NCBI GenBank assembly: GCA_021785155.1
Contig: JAJYGE010000152.1
Coordinates: forward strand, 1-7,944
DNA: 7,944 nt
From: Planctomycetota bacterium
Lineage (GTDB): Bacteria; Planctomycetota; Phycisphaerae; WQYP01
Reading direction: 5' to 3'
Shown here: piece after piece, positions 1 through 5,887 of the stretch
Layout of the letters: the number at the start of each line of letters is the position of its first letter
How positions within the stretch are numbered: position 1 is the stretch's first letter
The notes under the pieces: model-generated
Seen by the model: the letters and a program-made list of their open reading frames with translations, nothing else
What the model was told of the DNA's origin: nothing
Database searches by the model: none
Position numbers and translations under genes: made by a program

Positions 1-111
1 TTAACTCCTTCATAAAAATGAAAAAGTCGAGCGTACAGGCCAATCCCTTTCCTCTCAAAGTGGCTGGTTTTGAAGCGCCCCCGACTGGCTGGTTTTGAGC
101 GCCCGTTGACA
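1..111 (+). mobile_element. Probable right end of an IS21-type insertion sequence (partial)
   Basis: Seen: two near-identical 20-bp direct repeats, TGGCTGGTTTTGAAGCGCCC at 61-80 and TGGCTGGTTTTGAGCGCCCG at 86-105, start 25 bp apart and are followed at once by TTGACA (106-111). Directly after this, the reading frame becomes recognisable integrase sequence, while upstream of it that frame is closed by stops at 13-15 and 19-21. Known: IS21-family elements carry several short repeats near each end and terminate in CA. Inferred: position 111 is the element boundary and the istA/istB genes lie outside the window to the left. No transposase is visible here, so family assignment rests only on the repeat layout. 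The TTGACA could also serve as an outward-facing -35 box. Confidence 0.45.
61..105 (+). repeat. Two-copy direct repeat, 25-bp period
   Basis: The 20-bp units at 61-80 and 86-105 share TGGCTGGTTTTGA followed by GCGCCC, with one extra A in the first copy. They sit exactly where the integrase reading frame is interrupted. This fits the multiple terminal repeats bound by transposase in IS21-type elements, though the identity of the binding protein is inferred. Confidence 0.7.
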
Positions 112-366
112 GTGTTCCGATATCAGGGAAAATCCCTGAACCTGAGAACCCAGCTCGAACGCATCATCCTCAAGGCCGGGCTCGAAGTCTGGCAGAAACC
201 ATTCCAGAACATGCGGGCCAGCAGAGAAAGCGAACTGATGCGGTCCTACGATCTGGTGACCGCCTGCAAATGGCTCGGAAACTCACCGGCGGTAGCCGCC
301 AAACACTACGCCATGTCAACAAGTCTGGATGATGATTTTAAGCGGGCCACCAGGTGCCCAACAGAC

Positions 367-413
367 GCCCAAAAAAGCGGCCCAAAAAGCGGCCCAAATC
401 AGGCCCAAAAACC
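367..413 (+). repeat. Degenerate 12-bp tandem repeat (GGCCCAAAAAGC-like)
   Basis: About four copies of a GGCCCAAA-containing unit are spaced 11-12 bp apart (GGCCC at 379, 391 and 402, with a partial copy at 367). They encode the AQKSGPKSGPNQAQKP stretch of the integrase tail. This is probably a low-complexity expansion in a non-catalytic part of the protein. Confidence 0.55.
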
Positions 414-505
414 GGCCACGCACACGTCCGCACCAAAAAGCATGGAATCACAAAACAACGAGGAAGCCCAAGAAAATCAAGGATTCTACGATCCCGTGCG
501 GATAC

Positions 506-521
506 ATGCAGATGCCTGCAT
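506..521 (-). other. Hairpin just downstream of tRNA-Arg
   Basis: ATGCAG and CTGCAT form a 6-bp stem with a 4-base loop, beginning 11 bp past the 3' end of the tRNA in its direction of transcription. There is no T-tract after it, so it is a poor rho-independent terminator. It could help end or process the tRNA transcript, or be a recombinase arm site; neither is shown. Confidence 0.25.
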
Positions 522-531
522 ACCAATCATG

Positions 532-569
532 TGCGCCCGGCAGGACTCGAACCTGCAACCTCGTGGTTC
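532..569. other. Probable attachment site (att) in the 3' half of tRNA-Arg
   Basis: Integrases of this kind commonly recombine within the anticodon-loop to 3'-end segment of a tRNA, rebuilding an intact gene. Here the tRNA is intact and the integrase gene lies directly off its 3' end, the usual layout of an att junction. The other att copy is not in the window, so the exact core cannot be read. Confidence 0.4.
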
Positions 570-605
570 GAAGCCACGCGCTCTATCCAATTGCGCTACG
601 GGCGC
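532..605 (-). tRNA. tRNA-Arg (anticodon TCG)
   Basis: Read on the minus strand, the 74-base gene folds as a full cloverleaf. The acceptor stem GCGCCCG pairs perfectly with CGGGCGC. The D arm is GCGC-AATTGGATA-GAGC with one G-A mismatch. The anticodon stem CGTGG/CCACG encloses the loop CTTCGAA, giving anticodon TCG, which reads CGA codons. The T arm is GCAGG-TTCGAGT-CCTGC. The discriminator base is A and the CCA tail is not encoded, because the next bases are CAT. A truncated integrase gene abuts the 3' end, so this tRNA was used as an attachment site. Antisense translations of the gene give the familiar false peptides such as CARQDSNLQP. Confidence 0.96.
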
Positions 606-623
606 TCAAACGAACCGGTGGAG

Positions 624-651
624 AGTTTAACGGCAAATCGGATTTCATCAA
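624..651 (-). promoter_or_regulatory. Candidate promoter of tRNA-Arg
   Basis: On the minus strand, TTGATG (646-651) and TAAACT (624-629) are separated by 16 bases, each matching the sigma-70 consensus at 4 of 6 positions. Transcription would start about a dozen bases before the tRNA 5' end at 605. The -10 box overlaps the stop region of the integrase frame. Confidence 0.35.
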
Positions 652-673
652 ACTCTTTAATCCAATTTCTTTC

Positions 674-685
674 AGTGTCGACACT
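674..685. promoter_or_regulatory. Perfect 12-bp palindrome AGTGTCGACACT, possible operator
   Basis: The sequence is fully self-complementary and lies between the divergent promoter candidates of tRNA-Arg and the glycosyltransferase pair, touching the -35 box of the latter. The position suits a repressor site, but no regulator gene is present in the window and the site occurs only once, so its function is inferred. Confidence 0.3.
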
Positions 686-714
686 TAACGTTTCATATTA
701 AAATCCGATACAAT
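685..714 (+). promoter_or_regulatory. Candidate promoter of the glycosyltransferase pair
   Basis: TTAACG (685-690) and TACAAT (709-714) are 18 bases apart; the -10 box matches the consensus at 5 of 6 positions. Transcription would begin near 721, leaving a leader of about 60 bases before the ATG at 784. Confidence 0.4.
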
Positions 715-783
715 CTTGTGCGCCTGAATAAATGGACTTGGGCGACGCACAGGATTTGACGCGATACCCCGGCAGGAGTTGAT

Positions 784-1866
784 ATGGAAATGCCCTCGAC
801 GCATCTGGTGCCTTCCCCCGTGGATTGGCAGAATGTCACACCGCCGCCTTATTATTCCATGGTTGTTCCCATGTTTAATGAGGAGGCTTCCACCGGTGAA
901 CTGTATGCCGCCCTGACGCGCAATCTCGCGGCTCTGGGCAAGCCTTATGAGATCATTTTTATTGATGATGGCAGTTCCGATACAACCTATGAAAAACTCT
1001 GTGCCATCAGCCGGTCCGATGCCCACGTTCTGGTGATTCAACTGCGGCGTAATTTCGGCCAGACGCCCGCTCTCGCGGCTGGATTTGATCATGCCCGTGG
1101 GGAAATTATCATCGCCATGGATGGGGATTTGCAGCACGATCCGGATGAAATTATAAAGTTTATTGAAAAAATTGAGGAAGGCTATGATGTGGTCTCCGGC
1201 TGGCGGCAACGCCGCGCGGACGGGCTGTTCCTGCGCCGTATTCCCAGCAAAACCGCCAACTGGCTGATCCGTAAAATATCCGGTGTGGAAATTCACGATT
1301 TCGGAACCACCTTCAAAGCGTATCGTCGCGATCTTATTGAACATTTGAATCTGTACGGGGATTCCCATCGCTTTATTCCCGCACTGGCCGCCATGGCCGG
1401 GGCCACCATCACCGAGGTGCCGATCAAAAATATCAATGCCCCCTACCGCCCGTCCAATTACGGCCTTGGCCGCACGTTCCGTGTGATGCTGGATTTATTG
1501 ACGATTAAATTTCTCAACAGCTATCTGACCCGTCCGCTGCATTTGTTTGGAAAAATCGGATTGATAAGTCTGGCCGGATCGTTTTTGATCGGCCTGTTTC
1601 TGGTCTATGAAAAAATCCGGGGTGATAACATTCTTACTTCGCACGGACCGCTGCTGATTCTTGGGGCCATGCTCTTCATGATGGCCCTGATGTTTTTTTC
1701 CACCGGATTGCTGGCGGAATTAATTTCGCGCGTGTATTTTGAGGCTCAACGCAAGCCCGTTTACACGGTGCGGGAAATACGGCACGGCCAGCAGGTTTGG
1801 CGGGGGCGGCCGGGCAAGCCCTTGTTGCAACTGCGTCACGGGCACGATCAAAACGGACCATCATGA
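784..1866 (+). CDS. GT2 family glycosyltransferase, polyprenyl-phosphate sugar transferase (ArnC/GtrB/DPM1-like)
   Basis: This 360-residue protein is predicted to move a sugar from a nucleotide donor onto a polyprenyl-phosphate carrier at the cytoplasmic face of the inner membrane. The GT-A domain fills the first ~230 residues: VVPMFNEE (27-34), IFIDDGSSD (58-66), the metal-binding AMDGDLQHDP (111-120), the acceptor-side DFGTTFKAYRRD (172-183) and PSNYGLGR (223-230). Two membrane helices follow (about 255-275 and 288-312), the usual ArnC/GtrB layout and length. The ATG at 784 is preceded by AGGAG at 774-778 with a 5-base spacer. The stop overlaps the start of the next gene (ATGA), so the two are translationally coupled. 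The short basic tail after TVREIRHG looks poorly conserved. The sugar and lipid chain length cannot be read from sequence. Confidence 0.93.
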   Translation: MEMPSTHLVPSPVDWQNVTPPPYYSMVVPMFNEEASTGELYAALTRNLAALGKPYEIIFIDDGSSDTTYEKLCAISRSDAHVLVIQLRRNFGQTPALAAGFDHARGEIIIAMDGDLQHDPDEIIKFIEKIEEGYDVVSGWRQRRADGLFLRRIPSKTANWLIRKISGVEIHDFGTTFKAYRRDLIEHLNLYGDSHRFIPALAAMAGATITEVPIKNINAPYRPSNYGLGRTFRVMLDLLTIKFLNSYLTRPLHLFGKIGLISLAGSFLIGLFLVYEKIRGDNILTSHGPLLILGAMLFMMALMFFSTGLLAELISRVYFEAQRKPVYTVREIRHGQQVWRGRPGKPLLQLRHGHDQNGPS

Positions 1867-3695
1867 GCGAATCAGATAATATCCTGAACCTATCTCCCGG
1901 AAGCACCGCGGCCGGTGGTCCGTCGGCACCCGTGGCGGATTGTCATATTCCGCATTGGGGCGCTCTGGCGATCATCACCGCTTTTGCGCTGCCGTTGTTT
2001 CTGGAATTGCTGGGCCATGGCCAGGCCACCGCCATGATGGAATTGTTTAATCTTGTACCCATCCGCGAAGCCTATCGGGATGGCCACTGGCTGATTCCCA
2101 CGCTCGGTGGTATGCCGCGGCTGCAAAAGCCGCCCTTGCCGGTGTGGATTCCCGCCGCACTGGCGATGCTCTTTCATTCGGACAATTTATGGGTGGTGCG
2201 ACTGCCTTCCGTGATTTTGGGTTTGGCGACCTGCTGGGCTACCTACGGCATTGGCTGCATGACATCGCGGGACCGGCGGTTGGGATTATTTGCCGCTATT
2301 GCCTTGGCCGGCATGGTCGTATTTATCCGGCAGGCCCGGATGGCGTCCTATGATATTTATGGTACCGCGTTTACGACATTGGGTTTTCTAGGGTTACTGG
2401 CGGCGGCGGAGTATCCCAGACGATGGTGGGTCTGGTCTGGTTTGGGCGGTGTGGCCCTGGGCCTGGCGGTTTTAAGCAAGGGGCCGGTGCCGCCGATGTA
2501 TGTGTTGCTGCCTTTTGGCTTTTGGTTGCTGTGGGCGCATCGCGGAAACAGCCGCTGCTGGTGGGGCATTCTGCTGGCATTGATCGTATCCATATTGGTG
2601 TTTGCGCCGTGGCTGGTGGCCGTGGCCATACGTTATCACGCACAATATGGCGGCAGTGCGTGGCATATCTGGACCCGGCAATTTCGCCGTTATGTCACTG
2701 TGCTGCCGGATACCCGCTGGTATTATCTGGCCATGATCGCCTGGGTGTTCCCATGGACACCGCCTCTGATTGCCGGTGTGGCGTTGCCGTTTTTGCCTGC
2801 GCAATCCAATCCGCCGCCTACCGCCCAGGAGCGCCGTGGCCGCTGGATGTTCTGGATTGTTCTGGTGGTGGGCCTGATGTTGTTGACCATTCCCGCGCAG
2901 AAGAAACAGCGCTATGCCCTGCAGAACTTCCCATTTGCGGCCCTGTTGATTGCTGCGGTCTGGCAGGAATTTGTGCGATTGAAAAAAGATATGGAACTTG
3001 AGCCACCGGCAAAAATTCTCCTGGCAGCGCAAAGCATAATGTTTGTCGGCGCAGGCGTGCTGATTTTAATTCTTGTTCCCATTGTCATGGCGGCCCATCA
3101 TCCATCGCCCAATTTTGTCGGGCATTGGACAGCCATGCAGGCGGCATCGTTACTCAAGCCGGCTCTGGCCACGTTAACACCCCTCGGCTGGGCGGGTGTT
3201 GCTGTCGCGGTAGTGGCATTGGGGATTGTTTTATGGCGCTGGGAGTTTAACCGTCGGTTTGACCGGGCCTTCTGGGTTTATGCCGCCACCGGCTGGCTTT
3301 TTATGCTGGCGATGAACTGGGCGTATATGGATGGCCGGGGCTATCAGGTCAGTCGTTATCGCCATGCCACAGTTCAAATGATGTCCGTGGTTCACGGGCG
3401 GAGGGTCTACACGCTGATGGGAGATCAAATGTGGCTGGGCGTACTGTATTACGCTCACGCAATTTTACCTATGAAAACACCGGCCCAACTGATTTCCATC
3501 GCGAGGCACAGCGTGGGACCGGTATATGTGCTGACCATGGACAGCGGTGTGTTTCAGCGGCAGGTCCACCGCATCGCCCGACAGACGGGCCGCAGCATCA
3601 GAATCATCGACCGCATTAACGACGGTCATTACATCCAGACCCTATTTGAATTGACGCCTCAGGCCGTTATCCCTCCCGCCACGCAACACCAATAA
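1863..3695 (+). CDS. GT-C membrane glycosyltransferase, ArnT/PMT-like (family 39/83)
   Basis: This 610-residue polytopic protein probably transfers a sugar from a polyprenyl-phosphate carrier, likely made by the upstream GT2 enzyme, to an extracytoplasmic acceptor. The first hydrophobic segment is at about residues 33-50. It is followed by a periplasmic loop containing MMELFNLVPIREAY, DGHWLIPTLGG and the hallmark QKPPLPVW (88-95). Many further hydrophobic segments run to about residue 490, with a soluble C-terminal domain of about 110 residues after that. ArnT-type enzymes usually carry an Asp-Glu pair in the first loop; here the matching position appears to be Met-Glu (59-60), which deserves alignment. 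The ATG at 1863 overlaps the upstream stop by four bases; an earlier in-frame start at 1797 would add 22 residues inside the upstream gene and is less likely. The ribosome binding site is weak, consistent with coupling. The acceptor (lipid A, protein or other glycan) is unknown. Confidence 0.88.
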   Translation: MSESDNILNLSPGSTAAGGPSAPVADCHIPHWGALAIITAFALPLFLELLGHGQATAMMELFNLVPIREAYRDGHWLIPTLGGMPRLQKPPLPVWIPAALAMLFHSDNLWVVRLPSVILGLATCWATYGIGCMTSRDRRLGLFAAIALAGMVVFIRQARMASYDIYGTAFTTLGFLGLLAAAEYPRRWWVWSGLGGVALGLAVLSKGPVPPMYVLLPFGFWLLWAHRGNSRCWWGILLALIVSILVFAPWLVAVAIRYHAQYGGSAWHIWTRQFRRYVTVLPDTRWYYLAMIAWVFPWTPPLIAGVALPFLPAQSNPPPTAQERRGRWMFWIVLVVGLMLLTIPAQKKQRYALQNFPFAALLIAAVWQEFVRLKKDMELEPPAKILLAAQSIMFVGAGVLILILVPIVMAAHHPSPNFVGHWTAMQAASLLKPALATLTPLGWAGVAVAVVALGIVLWRWEFNRRFDRAFWVYAATGWLFMLAMNWAYMDGRGYQVSRYRHATVQMMSVVHGRRVYTLMGDQMWLGVLYYAHAILPMKTPAQLISIARHSVGPVYVLTMDSGVFQRQVHRIARQTGRSIRIIDRINDGHYIQTLFELTPQAVIPPATQHQ

Positions 3696-3901
3696 CGAAC
3701 GCCGCCGGGTGAGTGGCAATTTTTCCGGGCGAACAGCGAAATCAGCGGCATAAGTGCCGGCGCTTCGAGAAGGGTTCGTTCTGGAAACTCGTACCCCGGA
3801 GCCCTGGTTCGGATGTATTGCCGCGCCCCTGCCCGTCGGGAATATGTTGCGCGGTTTGATTTGTCTCCACGCTTTCGTAAACTATGTAAGCAGCAATTGC
3901 G
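3696..3901. other. Intergenic spacer without a recognisable gene
   Basis: No convincing coding sequence or RNA gene was found between the GT-C gene and the helicase gene. A frame opening at 3754 has no family features and overlaps the helicase start. AACGAAC (3694-3700) and GTTCGTT (3774-3780) form a long-range inverted repeat, and AAGTGCCGGCGCTT around 3751-3764 is nearly palindromic. Neither is followed by a T-tract, so no clear terminator can be called. Confidence 0.5.
3856..3883 (+). promoter_or_regulatory. Candidate promoter of the helicase cluster
   Basis: TTGATT (3856-3861) and TAAACT (3878-3883) are separated by 16 bases. The boxes nearly equal those proposed for tRNA-Arg (TTGATG, 16 bases, TAAACT), which slightly supports both. 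The leader to the ATG at 3917 would be about 27 bases. Confidence 0.33.
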
Positions 3902-3916
3902 TTGAGGGTGTGGAAG

Positions 3917-5887
3917 ATGGAGCTTCAGATGTCATGTTCCAATGCTTTTCTGGTGGCGGTCAAAGAAAAAACGCGAAAAAGCTCGAAGACCACAGGTGGA
4001 ATTCCAATCTCATCGCCGACGCCGGAGGCGTTCTCCATCGTATATTGTTCCGATCCCAATATCATTCGCCTGCGTCTGGAGTTGGAAAAACTCAAACTGC
4101 TTCGCGGTTTTGATGAACTGCTGTGTCTGGACGGTCTTCATGCCGTAGATCAGTTGCCGCATCAGATTGAGACCGTGCGGAAGGTGTTGCGCTATTTTCA
4201 TGGCCGGGTATTACTGGCGGATGAAGTAGGGCTTGGAAAAACCATTGAGGCGGCGTTGCTGCTGCGAGAATACGTTCTGCGCAGCATGGTAAAACGTGTA
4301 CTCATATTGGTTCCCTCGCCGTTAACGGGGCAGTGGCGGGATGAATTATCCGGTAAATTCGGGTTGGAATTTAATCTCGCCGATTCCGGCTGGGATCGTG
4401 ATGACTGGGCTGATCGGCAGCGGGTCATTGCCTCTATATCCCTGGCCAAGAGCCGACGGCACTTCGACCATTGTTCCGCCGAGCCGTGGGATCTGGTCAT
4501 CGTGGATGAAGCGCATCATTGCAAGAATCGTTCCACCCGCAATTGGCAACTGGTCAACGCATTGAAGCGACGGCACATTTTTCTGCTGACCGCAACCCCG
4601 GTTCAGAACAATCTCATTGAGCTGTACAATCTGCTGACATTGCTGGAACCGGGACATCTCAAGACGGAAGCGGACTTCAAAAAGAATTTTGTCACGCGCG
4701 GTAATCCGCGTGATCCGCGCAATCGCCGGGTTCTGCGCGATTTGCTGTCACAGGTCATGGTGCGTAATACCCGTGGCCTGGTGAATATTAAACTGCCGCG
4801 CCGTTATGCCCAGACCTTTGCGCTTGAGCCGACGGAAAATGAGGCGGTTCTGTATCGCCATCTGGATTCTTATCTGCGCTGGCGCTGCCAGCCGTTGCAC
4901 GCTCAATCTACGGGTGCTGACCCGGATGAGACAACGGATGATGTGGCGGATGCCAATGAAGAAAAATCGGCGGTGCTTGCGAGCATCGCCGGTGGCCTCG
5001 TGCAGGCGATGGATGAAACAGGCTTTGATGGGGCATCTCGTGCGGCGACGGTGGTGAAATGGGCAACGCTGGAGGAATTATGGCAGCATCCGCCGGATGA
5101 TCTGCCGCTGTTAAACCGTCTGCAAATCAACGCCATTCTCATGGCGGCGGGCAGCCATCCGCTGGCATTGCGGCCATCGCTGGAACGTTTGGGCTTGCAG
5201 GATCATCGGGCTGGACCGCTGCTGGAATTGGCGCGGGGATTGAATCAATCCGCGAAGGAAACCAAGCTCCTGGAACTTCTGGCCAAAAATCGCTCGGAGA
5301 AAACGTTGGTGTTCGCTAATTTCCGGGCCACGCTTGATCACCTGGCTGGCTTGCTGGAGCGGCATGGCATTGGCTTTGTATTATTCACCGGCAGTCAAAG
5401 CCAGTTGGAAAAAGAATTGGCCATTGACCAATTCAAACATGACGTCCCCGTGATGTTATGCTCCGATTCCGGCGGCGAAGGCTTTAACCTGCAATTCTGC
5501 AATACGCTTATTAACTTCGATTTGCCGTGGAACCCCATGCGCATTGAACAGCGTATCGGGCGCGTGCATCGCATCGGGCAGTTGCGTGACGTATTTGTGT
5601 TCAACCTCTGTACGCGCGGTTCGCTGGAGGAAAAAATTCTCGCGGTGCTCAATGACAAGTTGCGGATGTTTGAACTGGTGGTCGGAGAAATTGGATCTAT
5701 TCTGGGCAACACGGAAAAAGGTGAAGACTTTGAATCGCTGGTACTGGATTTGTGGCTCAAATCGCGCAGCGCGGATGATTTAGATACCGCGTTTTCCGAT
5801 CTTGGCGATTCGCTTATTGAGGCCCAAGGTGAATATCTGAAAACCAAAGAGCTTGATGAAGCTCTCTTTGGGGAGGATTTCGCATGA
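3917..5887 (+). CDS. SNF2-family (RapA/HepA-like) DNA-dependent ATPase/helicase
   Basis: This 656-residue superfamily 2 ATPase is predicted to translocate on double-stranded DNA and displace bound proteins or transcription complexes. Motifs, numbered from the ATG: HQIETVRKVL (82-91), Walker A DEVGLGKT (102-109), LVPSPLTGQW (131-140), Walker B DEAH (197-200), LLTATPVQN (223-231), VMVRNTRG (280-287), VFANFRATLDHL (465-476), SDSGGEGFNLQ (516-526) and QRIGRVHRIGQ (545-555). All catalytic residues look intact. A 150-residue insert (about 300-450), partly acidic, separates the RecA lobes, as in RapA-like proteins. RapA's extra N-terminal domains are absent, and the C-terminus ends about 100 residues after motif VI. 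ATG 3917 has GAGGG 8 bases upstream; TTG 3902 and ATG 3932 are alternatives. The first 40 residues resemble nothing known to me. The stop overlaps the next start (ATGA). Related helicases occur in DISARM (DrmD) and other defence islands, but this one stands without those partners. Confidence 0.92.
   Translation: MELQMSCSNAFLVAVKEKTRKSSKTTGGIPISSPTPEAFSIVYCSDPNIIRLRLELEKLKLLRGFDELLCLDGLHAVDQLPHQIETVRKVLRYFHGRVLLADEVGLGKTIEAALLLREYVLRSMVKRVLILVPSPLTGQWRDELSGKFGLEFNLADSGWDRDDWADRQRVIASISLAKSRRHFDHCSAEPWDLVIVDEAHHCKNRSTRNWQLVNALKRRHIFLLTATPVQNNLIELYNLLTLLEPGHLKTEADFKKNFVTRGNPRDPRNRRVLRDLLSQVMVRNTRGLVNIKLPRRYAQTFALEPTENEAVLYRHLDSYLRWRCQPLHAQSTGADPDETTDDVADANEEKSAVLASIAGGLVQAMDETGFDGASRAATVVKWATLEELWQHPPDDLPLLNRLQINAILMAAGSHPLALRPSLERLGLQDHRAGPLLELARGLNQSAKETKLLELLAKNRSEKTLVFANFRATLDHLAGLLERHGIGFVLFTGSQSQLEKELAIDQFKHDVPVMLCSDSGGEGFNLQFCNTLINFDLPWNPMRIEQRIGRVHRIGQLRDVFVFNLCTRGSLEEKILAVLNDKLRMFELVVGEIGSILGNTEKGEDFESLVLDLWLKSRSADDLDTAFSDLGDSLIEAQGEYLKTKELDEALFGEDFA

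Larger units (their letters stand above)
112..630 (+). pseudogene. Tyrosine recombinase (phage-type integrase), 5'-truncated; 3' end runs through tRNA-Arg
   Basis: The frame encodes the C-terminal catalytic part of a site-specific tyrosine recombinase. Visible are NLRTQLERII, FQNMRASRESEL (carrying the conserved second arginine of the active site), the CKWLGNSPAVAAKHY block and the nucleophilic tyrosine of KHYAM near position 307. The N-terminal DNA-binding domains and first catalytic arginine are missing, because the frame is cut at about position 111 by what looks like an insertion-sequence end. A TTG at 70 would give a 186-residue ORF, but it lies in the IS repeats and is unlikely to be the native start. 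After the catalytic domain comes a Lys/Pro/Gln-rich tail (about 350-450). The frame then continues through the antisense strand of tRNA-Arg and stops at 628-630, so the last ~33 codons come from the chromosomal side of the attachment site. The piece is presumably inactive. Confidence 0.8.

Noticed and set aside
329..701. Open frames on the plus strand across the tRNA (peptides with GRTRTCNLVVRSHALYPIAL or RPAGLEPATSWFEATRSI)
   Set aside because: These are the well-known false proteins made by translating the antisense strand of a tRNA gene; they have no family features outside the tRNA.
685..1368. 227-codon open frame on the minus strand
   Set aside because: It lies wholly antisense to the GT2 gene, whose motifs are unmistakable, and has no domain features of its own.
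2423..3032. Long alternative frames inside the GT-C gene (192 codons on plus, 186 on minus)
   Set aside because: Both are out-of-frame shadows of a hydrophobic, GC-rich coding sequence and lack sensible ribosome binding sites or motifs.
3694..3780. Terminator formed by AACGAAC and GTTCGTT
   Set aside because: The arms are 73 bases apart and no T-tract follows, so rho-independent termination is not supported.
3754..4113. 119-codon plus-strand frame before and into the helicase gene
   Set aside because: It has no recognisable family sequence and overlaps the helicase in another frame; retained only as a possible sign of a frame error at the helicase N-terminus.
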